Shown here: positions 24,227 to 31,743 of the stretch, one piece after another
Layout: each line of letters opens with the position of its first letter
How positions within the stretch are numbered: the stretch's first letter is position 1
NCBI GenBank assembly: GCA_021733925.1
Contig: JAIPJY010000005.1
Location: 62,001-126,000 of the forward strand
Source: Prosthecobacter sp.
Lineage (GTDB): Bacteria; Verrucomicrobiota; Verrucomicrobiia; Verrucomicrobiales; Verrucomicrobiaceae
Direction of reading: 5' to 3'
Length of the DNA stretch: 64,000 nucleotides
Translations under genes and position numbers: made by a program
Notes under the pieces: model-generated
Database searches by the model: none
Seen by the model: only the letters and a program-made list of their open reading frames with translations
Told to the model about the DNA's origin: nothing

Positions 24227-24927
24227 CCGCCGCTCACACGCTCGTCTGGCTCGCAGCCCTCAGTCTGACGGGCTCAGTCTTGCAGGCACAACAGCCTGCC
24301 ATCGTTGTCAGCGGCTTTGAGCCCTTCGGCGGTCGTGACCGCAATGCCTCCTGGACTCTGGCCGGAGAAATCGCCAAGTCCTTTCCACGCGAAGTCCGCG
24401 CCTTGCAGATTCCCGTCGTCTGGGGTGCACCGCTGGCAACCATCAACAACACCCAACCACTGCCTCAGGTGTGGATCGCTTTTGGTGAAGGCACCTCGGA
24501 GTTTCAGATCGAAATCCTCGCCCACAACCAGCGTGGCCTGTACCCGGACAATCAGCAGGCCAAACCTGCCGCACCGAACATCGTCAGCGCCGCTGCCCCC
24601 GTGCTGAAACAGCAGGCGCAGGTGGCGGACCTCGCAGCCGCATTGACCCAGGCGGGATTTCCCACCCACGTATCCCAGAGCGCCGGACGTTACCTGTGCG
24701 AGGAGATGCTGTACTCGCTCCTCTACGCCCAGCAGCAGCATCCCGAGGCGCTACGCCTGGTGCTCTTCATTCATGTCCCGACATTAGAGCAGTCCCTTCC
24801 TGTTTCTCCGGCGAAACAGGGCGCGCCTGCCGCACGCAAGCAGGTGGACGCCGATCTGCTGCAGGCCTTTGGCAGGCAGCTCTTCGCCTCTCTGCGTAAG
24901 CTTGGTTTGCTGCCGCTGAAGCAATAG
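24223..24927 (+). CDS. Exported pyroglutamyl-peptidase I-like protein (family C15)
   Basis: 234 residues. The Pcp signature VSGFEPFGG is present (residues 29-37). All three family catalytic positions have plausible equivalents: Glu97 (FQIEILAHN), Cys159 (AGRYLCEEMLY) and His184 (LFIHVP). Pcp removes N-terminal pyroglutamate and is normally cytoplasmic. This protein has a signal peptide (MTAAHTLVWLAALSLTGSVLQA), so it is expected in the periplasm or outside the cell. It is translationally coupled to the upstream lipoprotein gene. Confidence 0.85.
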   Translation: MTAAHTLVWLAALSLTGSVLQAQQPAIVVSGFEPFGGRDRNASWTLAGEIAKSFPREVRALQIPVVWGAPLATINNTQPLPQVWIAFGEGTSEFQIEILAHNQRGLYPDNQQAKPAAPNIVSAAAPVLKQQAQVADLAAALTQAGFPTHVSQSAGRYLCEEMLYSLLYAQQQHPEALRLVLFIHVPTLEQSLPVSPAKQGAPAARKQVDADLLQAFGRQLFASLRKLGLLPLKQ

Positions 24928-24990
24928 GTGGGGTTCGGTGGACGCAAGCGCCGAGTACCTCGATCTCGTCTCAGTGGTGATGACCACCGC

Positions 24991-25533
24991 TCAAGCCTGC
25001 GCGTTCAGGAACGCCAATGCGGCGGAGCGCTGCGGATGCTCTGCGAGTTCCTTGCGCAGCACCTGAAGCTTCTCCAGCAGTTCCACGCCCAGCCGCTCCC
25101 GCAGCTGTGCCAAATGCACGGCGTCCAACTCCTGCTGGCGCACGGCCTTCTGCCAGGGTGCGGTGAAGATTAAATGGATCGAGTTCTGCAAGTGGCCGCC
25201 ACACAGCGCCTCCCACTCGCCACCGTCCAGCCAGATGCCGCCCGTATGGGATCGCTCCACGCGAAACGACTGCCCATGACCCACGCGATAGCGTGTCATC
25301 ACCGTGCCCGACTCGGGACACAGTTTGACCGCTCCATCATACTCGCTCACCGGCACCGCCTCTGCCGCAGGGCTATCTTCGACCACTGCCATCGCAGGCA
25401 GTGTGCTGCGCCAGCGCCAGTAGTTCTCCGCCGGGATCCAATGCCCGCCGGTTTCATGGCAGCGGAAAGCCGTCAGACCGGATTCCAGTTCGACACGTTC
25501 CAGACGTTTGTGATGAGCAAGAGGACTTTGCAT
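24991..25533 (-). CDS. Degenerate TFIIB-type zinc-ribbon protein
   Basis: 180 residues from ATG 25533; ATG 25548 would add five. The central part matches the zf-TFIIB family layout, in which CPxC...CxxC precedes GGIWLDGGE: here LCPESGTVM, then VERSHTGGIWLDGGEWEAL. Three of the four usual cysteines of this ribbon are replaced, leaving Cys72, so zinc binding is doubtful. A first half-ribbon (FRCHETGGHWIP) is also incomplete. The C-terminal third is a Gln/Leu/Glu-rich helix (RERLGVELLEKLQVLRKELAEH). It is transcribed divergently from the ATL gene. Confidence 0.7.
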   Translation of the reverse strand: MQSPLAHHKRLERVELESGLTAFRCHETGGHWIPAENYWRWRSTLPAMAVVEDSPAAEAVPVSEYDGAVKLCPESGTVMTRYRVGHGQSFRVERSHTGGIWLDGGEWEALCGGHLQNSIHLIFTAPWQKAVRQQELDAVHLAQLRERLGVELLEKLQVLRKELAEHPQRSAALAFLNAQA

Positions 25534-25659
25534 GACGAGCGCGATCATGCGCCGCGCACACGCCGCCGCCATGACATTTCCCATCCATTTATGGAAGCAG
25601 CACGCACGGCACTGCGCACCACCTCGACAAAGCGCGTACGCTGCGCATCCTCCGCCATC

Positions 25660-26031
25660 ATGGCCGCCCGTGGAAAATCCGTCGCCTTCGCCCGCATTCG
25701 TGAGGAGGTCATTCGCTTGGTCGCCTTGATCCCCGCCGGCCAGTTCACCACCTATGGCAGCATCGCCATCCACATGAACGTCATCGCCCGTCATGTGGCC
25801 ACGGTGCTGAGCCATCTCACGCCCGAAGAATCCGCCGCTCTGCCATGGCATCGCGTTGTCGCGGCGAACGCGCGCATCAGCCCGAACATGCCTGCCGAGT
25901 CCTCACGCAAACAACGCCGCCTGCTCAAAGCCGAGGGCCTGCGCATCGACAAAGACGGCTACATCCAGGATGCCGATGACCACTTTCACAACGTGGGTGT
26001 ACGTCGGGACATCCGCTGGGGTGAGGGGTGA
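25660..26031 (+). CDS. atl: Alkyltransferase-like protein (ATL), DNA-damage recognition
   Basis: 123 residues from ATG 25660; an in-frame ATG at 25591 would add 23 residues without family similarity. The protein matches the DNA-binding domain of O6-alkylguanine-DNA alkyltransferases: IPAGQFTTYGSIA, a helix-turn-helix with ARHVATVLSHL, and the active-site loop. In that loop the acceptor Cys of PCHRV is replaced by Trp (PWHRVV, Trp63). Trp there is the hallmark of ATL proteins, which bind O6-alkylguanine without repairing it and recruit nucleotide excision repair. It is a single gene. Confidence 0.88.
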   Translation: MAARGKSVAFARIREEVIRLVALIPAGQFTTYGSIAIHMNVIARHVATVLSHLTPEESAALPWHRVVAANARISPNMPAESSRKQRRLLKAEGLRIDKDGYIQDADDHFHNVGVRRDIRWGEG

Positions 26032-26189
26032 AGAACTCTCCAAGCTTCATGAAGCCCGCGTCAACGCAGATCATTCATGCCTGAAATTCAGCCATGCGAA
26101 ATCTGCAAGGTATGAGAAAACAGAGGAAAAACATATGCCGTCCATCAGACTTTACTTGCAGTAAATTCCCGACATGTAGATCGTACCCG

Positions 26190-27017
26190 ATGGCACGACG
26201 CTACCAGACATCAAACGCCCTGATAGATCTTTTGTTCAAGCTTCCACCTTGGGTGTGTTTAACCCTCGGAGTGGTAAGCTATGTTGGTATGGAATGGTTT
26301 CAACGGACTCACGTGGCCACCAAGGGAGACCTGCTCTTATCCATCGCCACCAGTTCTTATCCGCCCATGGCACTCGCCTTCTTCGTGGCATTCGCCGCTG
26401 CCAGTGCTGTACATCGCGTTCGTCGGGAGAAGCTGGTGGATCAGCAAACAGGATTGGACTCTCTGCGTCATACGCCATGGAAAGCGTTTGAGTATTTGGT
26501 GGCGGAGGCCTTTCGAAGGCAAGGATATGCCGCCGACTACTCGCTCGACCAAGGGCCCGATGGCGGCGTGGACATTGTGTTGAAGAAAGAAGGTCAGACT
26601 TCACTGGTGCAGTGCAAGCAGTGGAAGAACGGCAGTGTGGGCGTGGCTGTCGTGAGAGAGATGCTGGGCATTCTGCATGCCCGTCAGGCGCATGGAGTTT
26701 TCATCATCACCACAGGCGGCTTCACTCCGGACGCGCTGGCCTTTGCGAAGGGAAACCCCATCACACTGATCGACGGTGCCAAACTCTGGAACATGGTGGC
26801 TGCGGTTCAAGCTCAGCCCAGCTCCGCCGCCAAAGTCATGCCGGCTGCAACCGCACCAGCGACACCCGAGTGTCCCAGATGTGGTGGGGCGATGTTGAAG
26901 GTCACTGCAAAACAAGGCCGCACTGCAGGAACCACATTTTGGGGCTGTTCACGCTATCCCAACTGCCGGGGAAATGCGTCCATCCAGGGAGAACTGCGTC
27001 CGCAAGTGATAGCATGA
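26190..27017 (+). CDS. Membrane-anchored Mrr-type restriction endonuclease with topoisomerase zinc finger
   Basis: 275 residues from ATG 26190, chosen because upstream in-frame sequence is not protein-like. Two membrane segments lie near 20-36 and 58-76. The nuclease domain follows (about 95-200), with the PD-(D/E)xK-type Mrr core: AFEYLVAEAFRRQGY, GPDGGVDIVL (Asp128) and VQCKQWK (Gln141/Lys143). A C4 zinc finger of the topoisomerase type ends the protein (Cys228, Cys231, Cys253, Cys259). Such proteins cut foreign or modified DNA at the membrane. Its stop overlaps the next start (ATGA), so it is coupled to the PIN-like gene. Confidence 0.85.
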   Translation: MARRYQTSNALIDLLFKLPPWVCLTLGVVSYVGMEWFQRTHVATKGDLLLSIATSSYPPMALAFFVAFAAASAVHRVRREKLVDQQTGLDSLRHTPWKAFEYLVAEAFRRQGYAADYSLDQGPDGGVDIVLKKEGQTSLVQCKQWKNGSVGVAVVREMLGILHARQAHGVFIITTGGFTPDALAFAKGNPITLIDGAKLWNMVAAVQAQPSSAAKVMPAATAPATPECPRCGGAMLKVTAKQGRTAGTTFWGCSRYPNCRGNASIQGELRPQVIA

Positions 27018-27622
27018 CTCGGAACAATTACATCTTTGTCGATTTCGAGAGCGTGCAGGACATCGACCTGACGCTCATCGAGAACAAACCCGTGAAGGTG
27101 TTTCTCTTCATCGGCGAACAGCAGACTAAGACGAGTGTGAAGCTGATGATGCAAGCACTCCAACTCCATGACCAGGTTCGGGTCATCAAGCTGAAGCGCG
27201 GTGGCAAAAACGCGCTGGACTTCGTACTTGCACACCACACCGGAAGGCAGGCAGCGGCGGACCCGAACGGTTTCATCCATATTCTGTCCAAAGACAAAGG
27301 CTTCGATGCCTTGGTGGCTCATCTGAAAGAAGACAAAACCGGTGGGGCTGAACGGAGCGCAGTGTTTGCTCAAATTCCGGCGCTTGTGAATGCGCACAAA
27401 GCAACCTCAAGGGATCGATTGGAGGAGGTGAAGGCCCACTTCGGTAAAATGAAAAAGGGGGACACGGACAGCCGCCCTAAAAAACGCAAGACGCTCTGCT
27501 CCAAGATTCAGGAAGTCTTTCAAAAACAACTCAGTGATGAGGAGGTGCAGGCGGTGATCACCGGTTTGGAGCAGAAGCACTGGATCGCGATTTCCGGAGA
27601 TAAAGTGGAGTATCGGTTCTGA
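27014..27622 (+). CDS. PIN-like domain protein coupled to the Mrr-type nuclease
   Basis: 202 residues from ATG 27014. The N-terminal domain reads as a PIN/NYN-like fold: NYIFVDFESV with Asp10 and Glu12, a strand VKVFLFIGEQQ, a second acidic site GKNALDFVLA (Asp69), and ILSKDKGFDALVAHL (Asp94, Asp98). This arrangement is expected of a metal-dependent ribonuclease. The C-terminal part (about 160-202, LSDEEVQAVITGLEQKHWIAI) looks like a small winged helix. The ATGA overlap with the Mrr gene indicates a two-gene module. The nuclease activity is inferred. Confidence 0.75.
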   Translation: MTRNNYIFVDFESVQDIDLTLIENKPVKVFLFIGEQQTKTSVKLMMQALQLHDQVRVIKLKRGGKNALDFVLAHHTGRQAAADPNGFIHILSKDKGFDALVAHLKEDKTGGAERSAVFAQIPALVNAHKATSRDRLEEVKAHFGKMKKGDTDSRPKKRKTLCSKIQEVFQKQLSDEEVQAVITGLEQKHWIAISGDKVEYRF

Positions 27623-27685
27623 CGCCCTGCCTCCGCGCTTGCCTTCCACCGCGCCTTCCGCTTTCATCCGGCAACCGCCCCAGCC

Positions 27686-28999
27686 ATGCCCCGACTTCCC
27701 TTCCTCTTTCCCCGGCTGGCTGTTTTGGCTGGCACACTGCTGTTTCAATCCGTGGCAGCGCTGGCCGCTGATGCCAACACCCGCACACCGCAGGAACAAG
27801 CGGCTGGGTGGAAGCTGCTGTTTGATGGTCGCAGCACCGCCGGTTGGCACACGTATGGGAAGAAGCATGTGACGGCCGGGTCATGGAAAATTAAAGACGG
27901 CTGCCTCATCCTTCCTCCGGGCAATGGCCGCCCCAATGGCACCGGCGGCGATCTCGTGACCAATGCGATGTTCACGAACTTCGAGTTCGAATTCGAGTGG
28001 CGCGTTGGCCCCGTGGGCAACAGCGGCGTGGAGTATCTCTTCACCGAAGGAGAAAAACGCACGGCCAACTTTTATCCCGGCGACACCGGCGACAGCCCGG
28101 TGGGCTTTGAATACCAAGTGCTCGATGACGCTCCGCACGCGAACAACGCAGCCAACCGGCTCGCCGCCTCCATCTACTCGCTCGTCACGCCTGTGGGCAA
28201 AACGCTGCGCCCCGTGGGCGAGTTCAATCAGGGCCGCATCGTGGTGGATGGCAATCACGTGGAGCACTGGCTCAATGGACGCAAGGTGGCGGAATGCGAG
28301 CTGGGCAGCCCCGAGCTGCAGCGCATCATCGCCAGCAGCAAGTACAAGTACTACCCCGGCGTGGGCGTGAAGCGCGCCACCTCCATCGCTTTGCAGGATC
28401 ACGGCGCGGAGGTGGCCTACCGCAACCTCAAGCTCCGCGAGCTACGCGCCTCCGCCAGCAGCGCTCCGACCATCGCAGCGCCACCGACTTCATCACCCAC
28501 GTCGTCACCTTCCATGACCGCAAGCAAGGTCCCGATGCAGGCCGCCGACTGGCGTGTCTGGTGCTGGTCCAAAGCCGACAACCGCTGGGTGGAGCACCCG
28601 CTGGACAAGATGACCGTGCAGATCCAAGACGGTGTGCTCAGCGCCCGCAACACCACCCACAGCAACTGGCCCCGCGCCATCCTCGTCTATCGCGGCACCC
28701 TGCTCGACGGCGACTTCATCGTCTCCGCCGACTACCGCGGTCAGCTCGAATCCTTCGACCTCCAGTCCGCCGATGGTGGCAACCAGCGCCTCTCCTGCCT
28801 GAACCCACCGCAGGACAACCAATGGCACACCGCCCTCCTCGCCCGCAAACAAGGCCAGTACACCGCCCGCATCGAAGAAGCCCCCGTCCAAGTGCAGAAC
28901 GGCAAAGCCTCCTCTGGTATGAAGGGCTATTTCTGCTTCAAGCTCCGACCTGGGGAGGCGATGGAGGTGAGGGGATTGGTGGTGCAGACGGCGAGGTAG
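27686..28999 (+). CDS. Secreted DUF1080 (3-keto-disaccharide hydrolase-like) protein
   Basis: 437 residues. The signal peptide is MPRLPFLFPRLAVLAGTLLFQSVAALA. The DUF1080 domain spans about 38-250: GWKLLFDGRSTAGWHTYGK, GSWKIKDGCLILPPG, DLVTNAMFTNFEFEFEWR, GNSGVEYLF. This LamG-like jelly roll is typical of Verrucomicrobia and Planctomycetes and binds or cleaves sugars. After a Ser/Thr/Pro linker (about 255-280), a second beta-rich domain (about 285-437) looks like a diverged copy of the fold (WSKADNRWVEHPLDKM, DGDFIVSADYRG). It lies in the same direction as the PIN-like gene, 63 bases downstream, but is probably unrelated to it. Confidence 0.87.
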   Translation: MPRLPFLFPRLAVLAGTLLFQSVAALAADANTRTPQEQAAGWKLLFDGRSTAGWHTYGKKHVTAGSWKIKDGCLILPPGNGRPNGTGGDLVTNAMFTNFEFEFEWRVGPVGNSGVEYLFTEGEKRTANFYPGDTGDSPVGFEYQVLDDAPHANNAANRLAASIYSLVTPVGKTLRPVGEFNQGRIVVDGNHVEHWLNGRKVAECELGSPELQRIIASSKYKYYPGVGVKRATSIALQDHGAEVAYRNLKLRELRASASSAPTIAAPPTSSPTSSPSMTASKVPMQAADWRVWCWSKADNRWVEHPLDKMTVQIQDGVLSARNTTHSNWPRAILVYRGTLLDGDFIVSADYRGQLESFDLQSADGGNQRLSCLNPPQDNQWHTALLARKQGQYTARIEEAPVQVQNGKASSGMKGYFCFKLRPGEAMEVRGLVVQTAR

Positions 29000-29046
29000 C
29001 CTCTACTTCACTAGAGGAGGGAAAGCACCGTCAGGAGAAGGCAGCG

Positions 29047-29547
29047 TCATGGGAGGAAGCGGGCCGATTTCGTATCTGGAGGCTCGGTTTCATCCTCAAC
29101 AAAGTCAAAGGTGAGTAGGTCCCCAACAGTTTCGATTTCCTTGCCACGAGCATAACGATCTCCGCTGACTTCAGATTTGATCAACTCGGGAAGAGGATGG
29201 TGAAGCGAAAGAAGCTCGCTCGGAATCGGATCCTCAACAAATTTAGCACAGAGGTAGTGAAGCATGTCGATTGCTGCCAACCGCTGGAAGTCGTCGTCTG
29301 AATCGAGGACGGCTATAAGAAACCGGTAGCCATCGCGGAACTTGCTGGCGAACTTGTAAGCCAATGATTTTCCCCACCATGGCGTGTAACTGGGACGACG
29401 CACATTGCGCGGATAATCCTCGATCCGACCTCGTTCGCGCCAAATAGGCAGACAACGGTTCCAGGCCTCGTCAATCGTTCCTGCCAGGTAAGGCGTGCAC
29501 TTGGCCGTTAACTTTTGCTGCCATTCTTCTTCGCTTTGCTCACTCAT
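29047..29547 (-). CDS. Hypothetical protein, 166 aa
   Basis: 166 residues, soluble, with many aromatic and charged residues (WNRCLPIWRERGRIEDYPRN, YRFLIAVLDSDDDFQRLAAI). The C terminus is acidic (FDFVEDETEPPD). I do not recognise a family. Base composition is lower in GC than the neighbouring DUF1080 gene, as for several genes up to 31.7 kb, which suggests transfer. It faces the DUF1080 gene tail to tail. Confidence 0.6.
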   Translation of the reverse strand: MSEQSEEEWQQKLTAKCTPYLAGTIDEAWNRCLPIWRERGRIEDYPRNVRRPSYTPWWGKSLAYKFASKFRDGYRFLIAVLDSDDDFQRLAAIDMLHYLCAKFVEDPIPSELLSLHHPLPELIKSEVSGDRYARGKEIETVGDLLTFDFVEDETEPPDTKSARFLP

Positions 29548-29570
29548 CTGCAGTCTAAAGACGTTAGAAT

Positions 29571-30077
29571 TTATTCAACAGCCACAGTGATCGGCGGTAG
29601 TGCAGCCGTGGCAAATGCTGCTGCAGTACTTGAGCCGATCAACTCCCGCAAGGTCGCCATCATGGGATGTTCCTTGATGCTCGGAAACCGCGCGGGCGGA
29701 ATGAAGGTCACGGAGGAGCCGATGGGAGTCGGCTCGGAGAGGTCGAGGGTGATTGTCTCGGGGTTCAGACCAAGTCTGCCCCGGATGCCGGCGATGGAGG
29801 AGACGGGGATCGAAACTTCCCGCCCGTGGCGCCGGACGCGCAGCGCACCGTTTTCATAGACCACCGAGTCGGCAGCATAATATACCATATTCTGGTAGAT
29901 GATGTAGTACACCAGGCAGACGATCAGCTGGATGGTGGCTGCGATACCGATCACCTTAAGCGGTGCCGGACGTGGAATGAGCAGGCTGAGAAAGACGCCG
30001 ACATTGAGGGCGATCATGAACGCGGGGACGACCCGCCGCTGCATCACGGTCTGGAAGGAGGAGTGCAATTGAGTCAT
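29571..30077 (-). CDS. Membrane protein with PH-like C-terminal domain
   Basis: 168 residues from ATG 30077. An in-frame GTG at 30134 would add 19 residues and overlap the upstream stop (GTGA), so coupling from that start is possible. Two membrane segments lie near 19-32 and 41-61 (VVPAFMIALNVGVFLSLL, LKVIGIAATIQLIVCLVYYIIY). The rest is beta-rich (SVVYENGALRVRRHGREVSIPVSSIAGIR), in the manner of bacterial PH-like membrane proteins. Its function is unknown. A run of eight C lies immediately before the ATG. Confidence 0.6.
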   Translation of the reverse strand: MTQLHSSFQTVMQRRVVPAFMIALNVGVFLSLLIPRPAPLKVIGIAATIQLIVCLVYYIIYQNMVYYAADSVVYENGALRVRRHGREVSIPVSSIAGIRGRLGLNPETITLDLSEPTPIGSSVTFIPPARFPSIKEHPMMATLRELIGSSTAAAFATAALPPITVAVE

Positions 30078-30130
30078 GGGGGGGGATCGTTTTGAAATTG
30101 CTTGGGGCGAGAACTGTAGCCTGCGTCTGC

Positions 30131-30580
30131 TCACTTCTTGAGATCCAAAAAGCGTAAGACGACTGTCACAGGCTGCGTCCGCCAGTTCTCGGTGATGAAC
30201 TGCTTTCCCAGCTTCTTAGCGGAACCTTGCACGGACAGGAGGCTCCAAGTCTTTTGATCGTTGCTGGCGGAGATGTGGTAGCCGATGGAAGTCGGATCTC
30301 CGGTTGGAACGTGTGCACTGGCACTGAAACGGGCATCCATACGAAAGGTCGCCGTGTCGAAGTTCATGGCTAGCCCGCCACTGTACCATCCATGCGCAAC
30401 GCTGACTTCAGCAAGCTGCGTCCTGGATAGAGAGTCGAGAGCCGCATCGGTCGGAGCGAGTTTTGTCAGCTTGGAAGTTTCGATGGCGAAAAATTCCGTG
30501 GATGGCGCGTCGGCGTGAGACAAGCCAGAAAAGCCAAGCGCCATCCAAAGAATCAGGGCAAGCAGTGGATGTGAGTGCAT
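30131..30580 (-). CDS. Secreted hypothetical protein, 149 aa
   Basis: 149 residues with a signal peptide (MHSHPLLALILWMALGFSGLSHA). The mature part looks like a small beta sandwich (TFRMDARFSASAHVPTGDPT, IGYHISASNDQKTWSLLS) ending LRFLDLKK. There is no known family. It directly precedes the PH-like membrane protein gene in the same direction and may share its transcript. Confidence 0.6.
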   Translation of the reverse strand: MHSHPLLALILWMALGFSGLSHADAPSTEFFAIETSKLTKLAPTDAALDSLSRTQLAEVSVAHGWYSGGLAMNFDTATFRMDARFSASAHVPTGDPTSIGYHISASNDQKTWSLLSVQGSAKKLGKQFITENWRTQPVTVVLRFLDLKK

Positions 30581-30693
30581 GGCCGCTCATTAAATCTGAA
30601 ATCCTCCACCGGTGCAATTTCTAAGCGATTCCGACAGAAGGTCAGAGAAACTGGGTGAAGGATGACTTTGCTGGCTGGTGGCTCAGAGAATGT

Positions 30694-30846
30694 TCATGCA
30701 GGCCGCTGACAGCAGGTGAAGATGGCTTCCTGATGGCTGCCGATGGCTTGGATGAAGACTTGGTTATTGAAGCCGGGGAGTTGCTGCATTCGGGCCAGGA
30801 GCTCGGTATCTTCCCTTGGTGCCTCGAATACAGCAAGCCAATGGTT
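30694..30846 (-). pseudogene. Possible gene fragment in the 30581-30909 gap
   Basis: The 329-base gap has no complete gene. One minus-strand frame between stops, without a start codon at its head, reads WLAVFEAPREDTELLARMQQL then PGFNNQVFIQAIGSHQEAIFT and stops at 30694. Its composition looks protein-like, so it may be the tail of a decayed gene. I cannot name the family. Confidence 0.3.
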
Positions 30847-30909
30847 TCAGGGCGAAGGAGCCCTCGTTTGTGTTGAGCACCGGCACTAGTCGAAGAGATA
30901 CCGGTATGG

Positions 30910-31686
30910 CTAGCAACCCTTGTCTATGAGGTCATCTTCAAATTTGAACGTATTAAGACTCAACTTAACCTTGGTGACCATCCATGTTGCTTTTCTGCGC
31001 TTCTTTATCTGTAACACAGTATTTAGCAATGCTTGGCTGCTGCGGTAACCGAGAGTCACCTTCAGAATGCTTGCACTATCAATCGGTAGGAAAGCTTTGA
31101 ATTTGTCTCCTAAAAGTCGGAGCTCTGCCTTGTCTGGCTCATCCGGTTGTGTTTTGAAATAACAGTTTTGAGCTGGCAGAATCCAGCGATACTCGGACTC
31201 AGCTCCCCAATCTGTACCCTTGTGGGTAATGATTCCTTCAAAGATTTTCGCACGATCCTCTTCAAGTGATTCACCAAGCAATCCAAAGCGTTTTTGGTCG
31301 GTGTATTTAACTGGTAAGACCCATCCGCGATATCGGGCCAGTGTGCCTCCAAAATCCAAACTAATCATCAATCCTTGGTGCCTATCAGAGTAATGGTCCC
31401 ACATTCTGACGTTGTGTTCTTTATCTGTCATCGAAAGGATGAATGAGTTTAAGCCATAGTGCCTCACTAACTTTTGCGCCTGATAGGCTCGTTCCTCACC
31501 ACAAGACTCTTCATTGCAGGGTGTTAGGCAGGGAAGAAATTCGAATGGGTCATTGAAATCAGCAGGGTTACTGAACATCAATTCCAAGTTTTCCAAGACC
31601 TTGATGCCTCCAGCATCTAAGTGTTTGAAAAGAACGTTTGGCACCTCCTGTGACTGTGCTTCCTGCTTTTGAACTTTGTTGTCCAT
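30910..31686 (-). CDS. DUF2971 family protein
   Basis: 258 residues. Features of the DUF2971 family are visible: LFKHLDAGGIKVLENLELMFSNPADFNDPFE, a mid-protein MTDKEHNVRMWDHYSDRHQGLMISLDF, and a YRWILP segment. The family is widespread in variable genomic regions and its biochemical role is not established. The gene is notably lower in GC than mnmG next to it, which suggests horizontal acquisition. It is encoded alone, with a start 57 bases from the mnmG end. Confidence 0.82.
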   Translation of the reverse strand: MDNKVQKQEAQSQEVPNVLFKHLDAGGIKVLENLELMFSNPADFNDPFEFLPCLTPCNEESCGEERAYQAQKLVRHYGLNSFILSMTDKEHNVRMWDHYSDRHQGLMISLDFGGTLARYRGWVLPVKYTDQKRFGLLGESLEEDRAKIFEGIITHKGTDWGAESEYRWILPAQNCYFKTQPDEPDKAELRLLGDKFKAFLPIDSASILKVTLGYRSSQALLNTVLQIKKRRKATWMVTKVKLSLNTFKFEDDLIDKGC

Positions 31687-31743
31687 ACACTGTTACCAAA
31701 AAGTAAAAAGAAGTAATGTAGGCAGCCGCAGCCAATTTGCCTC

